Positions 15,813 to 25,846 of a stretch of 37,280 nt of DNA are shown piece by piece (the stretch's first letter is position 1; every line of letters starts with the position of its first letter). Origin of the DNA: Gemmatimonadota bacterium (GTDB lineage: Bacteria > Gemmatimonadota > Gemmatimonadetes > Gemmatimonadales > Gemmatimonadaceae). The notes under the pieces were generated by a model that did not search any database, was not told the DNA's origin, and saw only the letters and a program-made list of their open reading frames with translations. Both the position numbers and the translations under genes were made by a program. The stretch is from positions 1 to 37,280 of the forward strand of contig JANYKA010000085.1 in the NCBI GenBank assembly GCA_025358315.1. The letters are read 5' to 3'.

Positions 15813-18800
15813 CAAAAACGCCAGATGCGGAACAGATCAAAACCGAATTGGCGGGGCGTCGGTGCAAAGCCGCGCGCGATCGCATCGCGCGCGCAAAGCA
15901 CGGCACTCGTCGCCGGATCCATCCCGAGCGAAGCGGTCCAGCTGGGACTGAGACGGTAATCGAGTTTGATACCGAGCGCGTCGGTCAGCGAGAGCGGATC
16001 GGTGCTCGTGCCGCCTCCGAGCAACTGGCCAACCTGACACAACCCGTAGTCAACCCGGACAAAGGTGTTTTCGCTGAGTTGTTTGGCACAGTTGAAGCGC
16101 GTCCCTGACAAAATGTTCGAGCTGACATCACGGAGGCGCCCCTGATATGCGTCAAGTCCTGCAGCGCTGATCTGGGCATCGTCGCAGATGGTACCGGCGA
16201 CTTTCGATCCGAGTACGCTGAACGAGCTCGACAATAACAAACGTGCGGCCGTCGAGGTGTAGTCGGCATTGCGCGCCGTGATTTCATAACTGGGCGCGCC
16301 TGTCACCAAATAGCTGATTAAGTCGGCGTTCGTCACCCGAATCGAATCCGGACTCGACAGATCGGCGGTCGGGGACAGCAACGTTCCACCAATGTGCACG
16401 CGCACCCGAACATCCGGCCGCGATCCCGACTGGCTGTATTGCCGCACCGTATGGAGCGCGTTGATGTTCAGCGTGGCATTGAGGTCGGGGTCGCCGTAAA
16501 AACGAATCTCGCCGGTCTCCACATCGAACGGCCGCTGCACGGGCCCAAGATTCAGCCGGTAGGTTCCGCGCACCGTTTGCAGCGGTCCGTCAAGCGCCAG
16601 CTGTAGCGTGCCGGCATTCGGCCCGCGCTGCACACGTCCACGGGTGATGTTGACGAGACCGCCCAGATTGATATTCGCCTCTTCCGACCGAAGCCACACA
16701 TCCGGTCCCATCCGCACGGGCACACTCAGGACCTTGAGATTGTCCATGAACTCACCGGTCGGTTGCGGCAACACGCGACGGTCGATCAGCGCCGTCGTAT
16801 CCACCACGCGATAGAGCTCCGGATCATCGAGAGAAATCACGCGCTTTTGGTAGAGCTCCGGCACATAAATGACGCCACGGTTGACTTCGAGACTTCCGGC
16901 GAGCGTGGCCGACCGCCAGGCACCGGTGAGAGTGAGTTCGCCGGTCAGATCAAGGTCGGCAAACAGCGGCCGCTTGATCACGTTGAATCCGTGCGTCTCA
17001 AGCGAAAGTCCGACGGTCGGATTTTCGATGTCACGAATCCCGATAAAACCGCGGAGGGTCGCCGTCGCGGTGCGCGAAAGACCGCTGTGCACCGTCAGCC
17101 GCTGCACATCGATGCTGTCGCCAAGAAAACGGATGTCGGCATCGAGCCCGCTGAGTTTCACGTCGCCGATCGGTGCGAGCATGAATGCTCCATCAAGCAC
17201 CCGCAAAGCACCGGTCATACGGGGGTGCTTCCAGGTGCCGGCAAGATCGACATTTACATCAAGCGCGCCGCTGGCACCGCTGACCGCTTTTGAAAAGGAC
17301 TCGAACAACACCAGTCCAACGCTATCGGTGCGAATACGGCCGGAGAGTGGCTCTTCCAGCAATCGAGGGCCCGTCGGATTCAGCCCCAAATCGATGGGCA
17401 GCGTGGCTTCCGCATGAAAGGCCGGAATGCCCAGCCGGGAATATTCCATCGTGGTGGTCAGTCTGCGTTCAGCATAGCGGCCGTCGGCTTGCAGCGATTC
17501 AATCCGAACTCCACCGATCAACGCGTCGTGCACTATGCCGCTGAAGAACAGATCGGGCCGGGTGTGTGTGCCGCGCACGTCGGCCCGGAAGGACAGTGTT
17601 CCGGCGAGAGACGATTCGGTCTGGATCACCTCGCCAATATCGACGAATGGGACACGATCGGCCTGCACCAGGAGTGCGAGCACGGAATCGGCCGAGGATT
17701 GACCACCGGCAGTGATCCTGCCTCCGCCTGCACCTACCAATGAAAGGGTGTCGAGACGCACTCCACCGGGGGTCAGCGTGATGATTCCGGGGCGCTGTAG
17801 CGACCACGCGTTGGCCGCCGTTTTTAATGCGAGGCTGTCGAGCCGCACGTCCGTGGTATCTCCATGACGAACTATCTCGGCTCGCGCCCGGACCCGTGTG
17901 CCTCGCGGCGTTTCGGCCGCCGCCGTGGCGGTGGCCTGCGATCCACCGCGCAGTTCCGCGGCGGCGTCGAGGCGCCCCAGTGAAACACCGCCCGTTCGCA
18001 CCGTATCGAGGCGTACAGCGACTGTCCCGGTCGCCGAATCCGGGAGCGCACCTAGCCGCACACTCCCCGAGAGTTGACGCGCTGTTGTCCCCTCATACCG
18101 CAGGTCGGCGCCACTAAACGCGCCCTGCAATGCAAATTTGTGCGTCCATCCGACGACCGTACCGTTGCCGATAATCGTACCGCCGAGCGAGTCGGCGATG
18201 GCAAAGAGCCCGGTGTCGGTCCGCACGCGGCTCAGGTACCGACGCAAGCCGCCAAGGGAATCGATGATCGTCCGAAATTGCACGGTGTCGGTGTGCACAT
18301 CCACCAGTCCGAGTCCGCCAGTCGCGATGAACAAACCGGCGGATGACTCGACACGCATAGAGTCAATGCGCAGTGTTCCGGATTGTAATCGCAACGTTGC
18401 GCGCCCGGAAAAAATCCGGATGCTGTCCACCATCGATCGGTCCGCGAAGAGTTCAACGCCGCCGACGGCATTGGCCAGTGAATCGCCCTCAAGGTCCATA
18501 CTGAAGCGGCCACTGAATTCGCTTTGCGGCAGGCCCGCATGCTCGAACGCCCGGCGAAAATTCAATCCGGAGACGGCGCCGCGGGCTGCCGCGTGGTACC
18601 GCGGGCCTTCAGCATCGAACTGGCCGTCCAGTTGAACGCGGCCGGTCCCACCGACCAAGTCCGTTTGTACGGTGAGGTCGGCCACTGTGCCTTTGAGATG
18701 CAACGGGCCACTGTATTCGCCCCGCAACGGCAAACCGGGATACGATCGGGAGACCGTAGTGGCCGAAAGCGGCAACGCCGCCGCCGTAAGATCGAACGCA

Positions 18801-20374
18801 ATATTGCCTTCGCCCACCGTCATGCGCCCGCTGCCCTTCAATCGTGAGACGGGAGCGGTGTCGCCATCGCGATGCGTGAGATCTACATCGTGAAAGCGAA
18901 TGTCGGTCCAAACCGAATCGACAATGCCGGTACCCGAGATCGTCCCGTTCAATCGAGGGAAATTTGGATTCAGGAACTGTGGGGTGCGCAGGTCGAGTTG
19001 GGTAATATCCAGTTGCAGTCCGTGAAATTTTGCCAGGCTGGGATCAAGAATATCGACCTCCCCCCGCGCCGTCCCGCGCGTAATCGCGCCGGGCACGTTT
19101 CCGTCGGCGAACAAAAATTTCGCTTCATCAACCTTGAGGTGATTCACCGGGCCGCCCGATGCTCTGAGCGTACCAGTGATCTGGCCATGCCACGGATATG
19201 GGTACTTCTTGCCGTTGAGCGTCTCCAGCAAGGCAAAGTCGACTGGCAGGAGTTGCAGATTGACATCTTTCACAATCAGCACCGGGCCGCCGACGCCGTA
19301 CGTCATGGCACCGCGGATGTGCGAGCCGTTGCTGCGCGCGTCGATGTTCGTGATCGCATAATCCAGAATGCGAAGATCGCGCTCATTCTTGATGTGCAAG
19401 TCCATCGAGCCGCCACCGGTACGTGGCAGCGTCTGGAATATCCAGGCGATATCGTTCATCGCCACCGAGTCGCTGTGGACCCGGATGTCGTATCGAATCG
19501 GCAGGTCGTTGCCCCAGTGCATTTTGCCTTTTGCACTCGCCACGGAGCCGGGAAGTTCCATATGGGTGAAGTCAATCCAAATGGAATCGCCCCGCCAGAC
19601 TGCGCCGCCACGCACGTTGCGCCAAGCGAACGGCGGCAGCGGCTCGGAGACGTCTAATCGGGCAATATCGAACTGACGGCCCGTGCTGTCGGGCTGCCGG
19701 AGGCGCACCCGGTTGAATGTCGCGTTCACGGCCTGCCAGTGCCACGAACGCTGGTAGAAGGTCTTGCCTTTTGCGGCGACGCGGCGGATCTCGTGATCGG
19801 CAAGCGCAAGATTCACCGCCACGGCACTGTCGCGGCGCGCGCCCTGTAGCGAGTCATCCGGAGCCCACGGTAGCGTGAGCTGAAAGTGACCGCCGCGGAC
19901 CCGCACATTGTGCAGCACCACCAGTGCGCCAAACCCCCGGCGCGCAATGGGCTGTCCAACGACTTCATCGTCCCCGTTCGGAAAAACTTTGCGGAAATTC
20001 CACCGGTCGTCGTACTCACGACGCATCACTAGAAACGGATGTTGCAACTCGATCGAGCGCACGATAATTCGACCATCGAGAATGTCGCGTGGATCGTAAG
20101 TGAGCCGTATCGGACCGCTGGTGGCGAATACCGAATCATCGCGATCGCGAATCATCAGCGAATCAATGGTCAGATCCGTGAGAAACGACCCGGACAGTTT
20201 TCCCAGGTGAAGCGTGCCATTCATCCCGCGCGTCAACTGACGTGCCAACTGCCGGCGCAGCCAGTCGCGGCCGCCGTCGCTTTGCGTCGCGGCGATCAGT
20301 CCGCCAACGATTCCCGCCCCGAGCACAAGCATCGCCAGTGCCGACAACAGCACCACCGCGCGGCGGCGTCCCAT
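15812..20374 (-). CDS. tamB: TamB/AsmA-family translocation and assembly module protein
   Basis: The 1520-residue protein has a single N-terminal membrane anchor (about 5-28), a very long region of amphipathic beta strands, and a TamB (DUF490) domain over roughly the last 350 residues, ending in FRIWRF. The YLVTGAPSYEI and SLTDALGIKLDYRLSP-type segments near the C-terminus are typical. TamB-type proteins span the periplasm and work with an Omp85 partner in outer-membrane protein assembly; recent work on the family also points to phospholipid transport between membranes. The gene lies 3 bp after the BamA-like gene and its stop overlaps the lipid kinase start. Length is typical for the family. 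The symbol is by domain and neighbourhood, not by proven orthology. Confidence 0.88.
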   Translation of the reverse strand: MGRRRAVVLLSALAMLVLGAGIVGGLIAATQSDGGRDWLRRQLARQLTRGMNGTLHLGKLSGSFLTDLTIDSLMIRDRDDSVFATSGPIRLTYDPRDILDGRIIVRSIELQHPFLVMRREYDDRWNFRKVFPNGDDEVVGQPIARRGFGALVVLHNVRVRGGHFQLTLPWAPDDSLQGARRDSAVAVNLALADHEIRRVAAKGKTFYQRSWHWQAVNATFNRVRLRQPDSTGRQFDIARLDVSEPLPPFAWRNVRGGAVWRGDSIWIDFTHMELPGSVASAKGKMHWGNDLPIRYDIRVHSDSVAMNDIAWIFQTLPRTGGGSMDLHIKNERDLRILDYAITNIDARSNGSHIRGAMTYGVGGPVLIVKDVNLQLLPVDFALLETLNGKKYPYPWHGQITGTLRASGGPVNHLKVDEAKFLFADGNVPGAITRGTARGEVDILDPSLAKFHGLQLDITQLDLRTPQFLNPNFPRLNGTISGTGIVDSVWTDIRFHDVDLTHRDGDTAPVSRLKGSGRMTVGEGNIAFDLTAAALPLSATTVSRSYPGLPLRGEYSGPLHLKGTVADLTVQTDLVGGTGRVQLDGQFDAEGPRYHAAARGAVSGLNFRRAFEHAGLPQSEFSGRFSMDLEGDSLANAVGGVELFADRSMVDSIRIFSGRATLRLQSGTLRIDSMRVESSAGLFIATGGLGLVDVHTDTVQFRTIIDSLGGLRRYLSRVRTDTGLFAIADSLGGTIIGNGTVVGWTHKFALQGAFSGADLRYEGTTARQLSGSVRLGALPDSATGTVAVRLDTVRTGGVSLGRLDAAAELRGGSQATATAAAETPRGTRVRARAEIVRHGDTTDVRLDSLALKTAANAWSLQRPGIITLTPGGVRLDTLSLVGAGGGRITAGGQSSADSVLALLVQADRVPFVDIGEVIQTESSLAGTLSFRADVRGTHTRPDLFFSGIVHDALIGGVRIESLQADGRYAERRLTTTMEYSRLGIPAFHAEATLPIDLGLNPTGPRLLEEPLSGRIRTDSVGLVLFESFSKAVSGASGALDVNVDLAGTWKHPRMTGALRVLDGAFMLAPIGDVKLSGLDADIRFLGDSIDVQRLTVHSGLSRTATATLRGFIGIRDIENPTVGLSLETHGFNVIKRPLFADLDLTGELTLTGAWRSATLAGSLEVNRGVIYVPELYQKRVISLDDPELYRVVDTTALIDRRVLPQPTGEFMDNLKVLSVPVRMGPDVWLRSEEANINLGGLVNITRGRVQRGPNAGTLQLALDGPLQTVRGTYRLNLGPVQRPFDVETGEIRFYGDPDLNATLNINALHTVRQYSQSGSRPDVRVRVHIGGTLLSPTADLSSPDSIRVTNADLISYLVTGAPSYEITARNADYTSTAARLLLSSSFSVLGSKVAGTICDDAQISAAGLDAYQGRLRDVSSNILSGTRFNCAKQLSENTFVRVDYGLCQVGQLLGGGTSTDPLSLTDALGIKLDYRLSPSWTASLGMDPATSAVLCARDAIARGFAPTPRQFGFDLFRIWRF

Positions 20375-20377
20375 ACG

Positions 20378-22651
20378 CTAAAACGCCTGACCGATGGAAA
20401 TACTCGGCGTCAACCGCCGGAAGAACGACGTTTCACGTGGCGGCTGGTAGGTCGCCGCACAGCTCCCCGACTCCTGAGCCAGCACGCGGCCAGCCGACGT
20501 CACCCGAAGCGTGTTGCCTGGGCTGACACAAAGCAGCGCTCCGCCAGCCACTGTCGGCGCGTCGAAATAGGCGGCGCCTTCGGACCGTTGATAGGGATTG
20601 TACGCTACGTCGAGTCGGAGGAATCCGATGATCGTTCGGACGCGCACCCCAATTCCCGGTGTCCACCGGAGCGAACTGAACCCGACGTTCGAACCGGCCG
20701 AGCCGCGATTCCACACTTCGCCCACGTCGGTAAACGCCGTCCATTGAATGACGGATGGCAGAAATGGACTGCGCCACCGAACCTCGACGTTCGCCACGAT
20801 GAGTGCGTTGCCGCCAGTCGGAACGGTGCGCGAATTGCCGGAGTCCGCACGGGCGCGGAAATACACGGTGTCGTGGGGGTTGGCCGGATCGCCTCCAATT
20901 GCTCCGCTTGCTCGCACGGTGTCGTAAGCGGCCGGGATATACAATGCCGGGCCAAGCTCATTCTGCGCGAATCCACGGACCGTGGTCGGCCCTCCGGCAA
21001 ACAGCCGCTCCTGAGGCGGCACGTACAAGGCGGCACTGGAGAACTGCAATGTGCTGCCCACGACCGTGCCCATTTGCAACCGTCCGGCGAGCACGAGATC
21101 GCTGGTCACTGGCAGATACATCGCCGCGCCTACCGTCAGCTTTGTAAACCGCAGCGACGGATCCGACCCGGTAAAGTTGCCAGCGGTGCGCAATTCAAAC
21201 CGCAGCACGCTACCGGTCGTGGGATCCACGGGATTGTCGCTGGTTTCGCGCGTCACCGCGAGCCCGACAACGCCAAGGCGCTGCAGACGGCTGAAGGATT
21301 CGCGGTCGGCCTCCACGCAGGCATTGAATACCGCGCAGAGCAGCGCCGGCTGTGCCTTTGTCTCTCCGTATTCCAGCGAATACGACAACTGTTGCGTCAC
21401 GTGCGACTGGCGGCGTGTAAGGGCCAAACTGCCGCCCACTGGAGTGGTACGCAGGTACGCATTGTATTCCGACCGCCGTTCGCTGTAGAGCGAATACGAC
21501 GGCACGAACGCATGAAATAATGCGGGCCGACTGATGGTCGCGCCAAGATAATAATTCAGATCCTTACTGTACGGATCATCGTGCACAAACGGGCAGAGCC
21601 CTTCCAGTCCGGTGAGTGGCCTGCCGACACCAATTTTCGATAGCTTCGCGTGCAAGTCGAGCCGCGTGGCGCCGCCAAGAAAATTGTACTGCGTCAGATC
21701 GCCGCTCATACGAAAACAGTCGAGCGTACCATATCCACCGCCGAGGCGCGCCGAGCGGGCGAGCCCTTCCGTCACATCCAGTGACACGCGCACTGTTGAA
21801 TCGCCCGCCGCTAATGCGCTGTCGGCCACCACGCTGACATGCGTAAACAATTCCGTTTGATAGAGCGCACGTTTGGCGCGCTCGAGCCGCTCTTCGGAAT
21901 ATTGGTCGCCCGTCTGCACAGCCGCGACCTCACGCACGACGGCATCGCTCACCAACCGCGGTGCGCCCGGCCGCTGCAGATGTGCGCGGACGACAATCTC
22001 GCCAAGCCGCACCCGCGGTCCGAGCGCCACCGTAAACGTGACGCTGGCGCGGCGCGGCGCCGTGCGCGTGTCGTAACCAACAAACACTTCCGCATCCGGA
22101 TACCCACCATTGTGCAACCGCTGCGTCAACGTATCGCGCGTGGCTTCGTTCGCATACTTGTCGAAGTTGCCGCCCAGCGTCGTCGGCACGCCATGCAACA
22201 GTGACGCGCGATCGGGCTCGCGATCGAGACCATCAAACACGAGTGAATCCACGATAGTCGGAACTCCTTCCCGCACGGAGAATCGCACGGCGATCTGTTC
22301 CTTGCCCACTGGCGTCACAACCGTATCGACCGCCACCGATGCGTATCCGTGATTGCGGTACCAGATCAACAGGCGGAGCACGTCGAGTGGGAACTGCGTG
22401 CGGTCGAGACAGTGTCGCGCACCAAAAAACCGGAGGTGACGCCGCGTCCACGACGATGGTGTGGTCACGACACCGCCCGCCAGCGTTGCGTCGGAGAACG
22501 CACGATTGCCTTCGAACGTGAGCTGCACGACTTCGAGGCTCCCGGGCCGGCACGACACGTTTTGTGCGCGCGCCGCCGCAGGGCCGGCAACAATCAGCGC
22601 TGCCGCACACACCGCCCACGCTCGGCGAAGCCTAATCGTCCTTCTGGCCAA
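20378..22651 (-). CDS. Omp85-family outer-membrane assembly protein (BamA/TamA-like)
   Basis: The 757-residue protein has a signal peptide (about 1-29, ending AAARAQ), POTRA repeats from about 38 to 300 (for example LEVVQLTFEGNRAFSD and PRVRLGEIVVRA), and a C-terminal beta barrel. The barrel has the Omp85 signature VRGF at 558-561 in GGPTTVRGFAQNELG and ends with phenylalanine (ISIGQAF), the usual outer-membrane sorting signal. Pairing with a TamB-like gene 3 bp downstream suggests it is the TamA-like partner; it could also be the main BamA. It starts with TTG at 22651, inside the last 20 bp of the reductase gene. No ATG gives a better signal peptide. Confidence 0.88.
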   Translation of the reverse strand: MARRTIRLRRAWAVCAAALIVAGPAAARAQNVSCRPGSLEVVQLTFEGNRAFSDATLAGGVVTTPSSWTRRHLRFFGARHCLDRTQFPLDVLRLLIWYRNHGYASVAVDTVVTPVGKEQIAVRFSVREGVPTIVDSLVFDGLDREPDRASLLHGVPTTLGGNFDKYANEATRDTLTQRLHNGGYPDAEVFVGYDTRTAPRRASVTFTVALGPRVRLGEIVVRAHLQRPGAPRLVSDAVVREVAAVQTGDQYSEERLERAKRALYQTELFTHVSVVADSALAAGDSTVRVSLDVTEGLARSARLGGGYGTLDCFRMSGDLTQYNFLGGATRLDLHAKLSKIGVGRPLTGLEGLCPFVHDDPYSKDLNYYLGATISRPALFHAFVPSYSLYSERRSEYNAYLRTTPVGGSLALTRRQSHVTQQLSYSLEYGETKAQPALLCAVFNACVEADRESFSRLQRLGVVGLAVTRETSDNPVDPTTGSVLRFELRTAGNFTGSDPSLRFTKLTVGAAMYLPVTSDLVLAGRLQMGTVVGSTLQFSSAALYVPPQERLFAGGPTTVRGFAQNELGPALYIPAAYDTVRASGAIGGDPANPHDTVYFRARADSGNSRTVPTGGNALIVANVEVRWRSPFLPSVIQWTAFTDVGEVWNRGSAGSNVGFSSLRWTPGIGVRVRTIIGFLRLDVAYNPYQRSEGAAYFDAPTVAGGALLCVSPGNTLRVTSAGRVLAQESGSCAATYQPPRETSFFRRLTPSISIGQAF

Positions 22652-23648
22652 ATACCGCGAGGTTGGACGAGTGACCGGGGTTCACCTTTTTCTCCGGGTA
22701 AATAAAATGCACCGCCTGATTCACGGCGGTCGCAGACTCCGCAAATCCGGTAGCGATTAATTTCAGTTTGCCCGGATACGTCGTGACATCGCCCGAGGCG
22801 TACACCCCGCGCCGGCCCGTCTCCATCTGAGAGTTCACCACAATCTCATCGTTCTCCACCGTCAAACCCCACTCGCCCAGCGGGCCGATATCACTCACGA
22901 ACCCAAGCATTGGCAATACGACGTCGGCAGGAATACGATGCAAAGTTTTCGCTTTGATATCCTTGATTTCCAGCGCAATAATCCGGTCGCCGTCGGAAAT
23001 CACATCGTGTAACTCGTGGAACGTGTGGATAGACGTTCGCCCCGCAGCCTCCGCGGCGCGCACTTCGGAGATTGTCGCCGCATGCGCGCGAAAACGGTCA
23101 CTGCGATGGATCAGTGCGACGCTTGCCGCGCGGTCCCGGAGCTGATGCGCCCAATCGAATGCCGAGTCGCCGCCGCCGATAATCACCACACGCTTGCCGA
23201 TGAAATCGTCCGGGCTCGTTACGCGGTCGTGGATCCCGCGGCCGTACCAGGGGCCGGCAGCGGCCTGCGGAAGACGACGCGGCGAAAATGCTCCAATGCC
23301 TGCGGAAATAATTACCGCCCGGGTCGGAAATCGATCCGCCTCCGTCACCAGCACGAAATGACCGTCCGCTTCTTCCAACGCCACCACCCGCTGGTTGCAA
23401 TGCGTCAGCCCGGAGAACTGGCGGGCTTGCTCGACAAGCGAGCGCACGAGATCCTTCGCCAGCACCTTCGGAAATCCGGCGACGTCGAAGATATCTTTTT
23501 CCGGGTAGAGCGCCGTCAGCTGTCCGCCGGGCTCCGAAAGCGCGTCGACAATTTGTGCCGACGCGCCCCGCATGCCAGCATAGAAGAGGGCAAACAGGCC
23601 AGCCGGCCCTGCCCCAATGATCGTTAAATCAGTGATCTCGTGCACCAT
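22632..23648 (-). CDS. Ferredoxin--NADP+ reductase, thioredoxin-reductase-like type
   Basis: The 338-residue flavoprotein has the FAD motif GAGPAG at 12-17, the NADP motif GGGDSA at 158-163, and the C-terminal GDVTTYPGKLKLIATGFAE segment that binds FAD. It has no CxxC redox centre, which separates it from thioredoxin reductase and places it with the YumC-like FNR group that moves electrons between ferredoxin and NADP(H). The ATG at 23648 is the family start (MVHEITDLTIIGAGPAG). It is the first gene of the envelope block and its end overlaps the BamA-like gene by 20 bp. Only 25 to 52 bp separate it from the divergent DinB-like gene. Confidence 0.92.
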   Translation of the reverse strand: MVHEITDLTIIGAGPAGLFALFYAGMRGASAQIVDALSEPGGQLTALYPEKDIFDVAGFPKVLAKDLVRSLVEQARQFSGLTHCNQRVVALEEADGHFVLVTEADRFPTRAVIISAGIGAFSPRRLPQAAAGPWYGRGIHDRVTSPDDFIGKRVVIIGGGDSAFDWAHQLRDRAASVALIHRSDRFRAHAATISEVRAAEAAGRTSIHTFHELHDVISDGDRIIALEIKDIKAKTLHRIPADVVLPMLGFVSDIGPLGEWGLTVENDEIVVNSQMETGRRGVYASGDVTTYPGKLKLIATGFAESATAVNQAVHFIYPEKKVNPGHSSNLAVFGQKDD

Positions 23649-23673
23649 TCCGAAAGTTCGCCGCCGCGCTCTA

Positions 23674-24207
23674 ATGAATCAACCTATCGAGGCTTATTCG
23701 ATGACCAAGAGTGGCCTGCTGCTCCCCGAATACGATCTCGAAACGGCCAGCACCCGTCGGGCATTGGAACGTGTCCCCGACGGCCAGTTCGACTGGAAGC
23801 CGCATGCGAAGTCTGGCTCGCTGGGGTGGCTCGCGACGCACGTAGCGACGCTCACCAATTTCGCCGCCCGCGCCATTGACCATCCGGAATACGACATTGC
23901 CCCGAACGGCGAGACGCCCAAAGGGGTGATGCCCGCAACGTCCCAGGCCGAGCTTCTCGCGACGTTCGAGAAATCGAGCACCGAGGCGCGCGCCGCCATC
24001 GCCCGCTGTACCGACAAAATGTTCGACGAAAACTGGGCCCTGTTGTTCAATGGCAAGGCGTTGTTTACCATGCCGCGATACATGGTCATCCGCCAATTCA
24101 TGATGAACCATTTAATCCATCACCGCGGCGAACTCATCGTGTACCTTCGCCTGCTCGATATTCCCGTGCCGGGTCTGTACGGTCCATCCGCTGACGAGCA
24201 AATGTGA
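23674..24207 (+). CDS. DinB-like four-helix metal-binding protein
   Basis: The 177-residue protein has the DinB/YfiT-like pattern. An N-terminal helix (LLPEYDLETASTRRALERVPDGQFDWKPH) is followed by a helix with a metal-binding His in WLATHVATL, and a C-terminal helix has NHLIHHRGELIVYL with two further ligand histidines. The three histidines are all present, so a metal site is likely. Some members of the superfamily act as thiol-dependent S-transferases, but most have no known role. The start could instead be ATG at 23701 (MTKSGLLLPEYD), which would leave more room for the divergent promoter; neither ATG has a clear Shine-Dalgarno. A protein kinase gene follows after 9 bp. Confidence 0.8.
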   Translation: MNQPIEAYSMTKSGLLLPEYDLETASTRRALERVPDGQFDWKPHAKSGSLGWLATHVATLTNFAARAIDHPEYDIAPNGETPKGVMPATSQAELLATFEKSSTEARAAIARCTDKMFDENWALLFNGKALFTMPRYMVIRQFMMNHLIHHRGELIVYLRLLDIPVPGLYGPSADEQM

Positions 24208-24216
24208 GCGCACCCA

Positions 24217-25248
24217 GTGCATGACGCGTCCCGCACCATCGAATACCTCGGCAAGTTCCGCTTGCTGCGCCAGATCGCGCTCGGGGGTATGGCCACCGTG
24301 TACGAGGCCGAACAGGTCGGCGACCGCGGATTCACCAAGCGGGTCGCCCTCAAGGTCATTCACGAGAAATACGCCCGCGAACCCGAGTGGCTGCAGCTGT
24401 TCATCGACGAGGCAAAGCTCTCGGCCAATTTGATGCACGGTAACATTGTGCAAATCTTCCAATTCGAAGAAGTGCGCGGCGAATTTTTCATGGCGATGGA
24501 GTACGTGCGCGGGGTCACGCTACGCCGGCTCATCGATCATCACCGGGCGATGGGCGAGCCCATGCCGCCGCCGCTCGCTGCCTACATCATCAGTCGCGTC
24601 TGCCGCGCCTTGGACTATGCACATAATTTCGTCGATGCGTCCGGCGAACGATTGTACATCGTCCATCGCGACGTCTCCCCGGGCAACGTGCTGCTGACAT
24701 GGGACGGTCAGGTGAAACTCGCCGATTTTGGTATCGCCAAAGCCCGGACCATGGCCGATCCGGCGGCGCGTCAGCAGATGACGATTGGCAAGAAACACTA
24801 CATGAGTCCGGAACAAATCGTCAGCGCAAACGTCGACTGGCGCACCGATATCTTCTCGGCCGGTGTGGTGCTTTTTGAAATTCTAGCGCTCGAGCAACTG
24901 TTTAAGGAAGTCGAGACGGAAGCGTCGATGGATGAAGTGACCATTGCCCCAACACCCGACCTCCGCCTGCTCCTCCCCCATCTCGACAAGACCCTCACCG
25001 GACTGATTTCGCTCGCTATCGCCAAAGACTCCATGATCCGGCCGAATGCCGCGATGCTCGGACTGGCGCTCGACGAATGGTGTGCCAAACAGAAAATGCC
25101 AGGGTCGCCGGAACGGCTGCAGGCGCACTTGGCCAAGCAGTTTCCACAGAGCTACTCGCCGCCCTCTGACACACCCCGCGCCGTCTCCGCTCCAATAGTG
25201 CCGGAAAAGTCTGTCTGGTCGCTGCTCGATAAAGTGTTCGGTGACTGA
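24217..25248 (+). CDS. Soluble Hanks-type serine/threonine protein kinase
   Basis: The 343-residue protein is almost all kinase domain: glycine loop GGMATVYEA at 23-31, the ATP lysine Lys46 in ALKVI, the catalytic loop HRDVSPGNVLL from 150 (Asp152), DFG at 170-172, and SPEQ at 197-200. All catalytic residues are intact. There is no transmembrane segment or sensor domain; a Pro-rich tail of about 40 residues follows the kinase. The HRDVSPGN form is common in multicellular-type bacterial kinases such as those of myxobacteria. It starts with GTG at 24217, 9 bp after the DinB-like gene, so the two are probably co-transcribed. Its substrate is unknown. Confidence 0.88.
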   Translation: MHDASRTIEYLGKFRLLRQIALGGMATVYEAEQVGDRGFTKRVALKVIHEKYAREPEWLQLFIDEAKLSANLMHGNIVQIFQFEEVRGEFFMAMEYVRGVTLRRLIDHHRAMGEPMPPPLAAYIISRVCRALDYAHNFVDASGERLYIVHRDVSPGNVLLTWDGQVKLADFGIAKARTMADPAARQQMTIGKKHYMSPEQIVSANVDWRTDIFSAGVVLFEILALEQLFKEVETEASMDEVTIAPTPDLRLLLPHLDKTLTGLISLAIAKDSMIRPNAAMLGLALDEWCAKQKMPGSPERLQAHLAKQFPQSYSPPSDTPRAVSAPIVPEKSVWSLLDKVFGD

Positions 25249-25284
25249 CGGGCGTTCTCGATTGGTCGGCGTTAGCTTTTAGCC

Positions 25285-25836
25285 ATGACGTTCAAGATCT
25301 ACACCAAGACAGGCGACGACGGCCAAACCGGCCTTTTCGGCGGCGGCAGGATCGGCAAAGACAGTGCGCGCGTCTCCGCATACGGCGACGTCGATGAACT
25401 CAACGCGTTCGTCGGCGTTGCCCGCGCAGCCGAAGTGATGCCGCGTATCGACGAAGTGCTGGCGACCATCCAGCGCGACTTGTTTGCGATTGGGGCACTC
25501 CTCGCGACCCCACATCCGGAGAAAGTCCGCGAGCAGCTCGAAAAGGCGCGCTTGACTGATCAGCGCATCGCCCAACTTGAACAGGCGATCGACGATTGTG
25601 AGGCGGAGCTGGAGCCCCTGAAAGCGTTCATCATGCCCGGCGGCACGCAAAAGGCCGCCGCACTGCACGTAGCCCGCACGGTCTGCCGTCGCGCCGAACG
25701 TGCGATCATCCGGCTCCAACATACCGACAACGTACCGCAAGTCGTGATCATCTATCTCAACCGGCTTTCCGATCTGTTGTTTATGCTCGCGCGCGTCGCG
25801 AACCGCCGCGCCGGCGCCGGCGAAGTCACCTGGTAG
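25285..25836 (+). CDS. Cob(I)alamin adenosyltransferase, PduO type
   Basis: The 183-residue protein has the PduO-type signatures: IYTKTGDDGQTGLFGGG at the N-terminus (ATP loop), AYGDVDELNAFVG, RRAERAII and YLNRLSDLLFMLAR near the C-terminus. It transfers the adenosyl group of ATP to cob(I)alamin to make coenzyme B12, in the cytosol. Length is typical. No other cobalamin gene is in the window, so it may serve salvage for a B12-dependent mutase or reductase elsewhere. ATG at 25285 has no clear Shine-Dalgarno. aroB follows after 10 bp. Confidence 0.93.
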   Translation: MTFKIYTKTGDDGQTGLFGGGRIGKDSARVSAYGDVDELNAFVGVARAAEVMPRIDEVLATIQRDLFAIGALLATPHPEKVREQLEKARLTDQRIAQLEQAIDDCEAELEPLKAFIMPGGTQKAAALHVARTVCRRAERAIIRLQHTDNVPQVVIIYLNRLSDLLFMLARVANRRAGAGEVTW

Positions 25837-25846
25837 TCGCAAGTCC

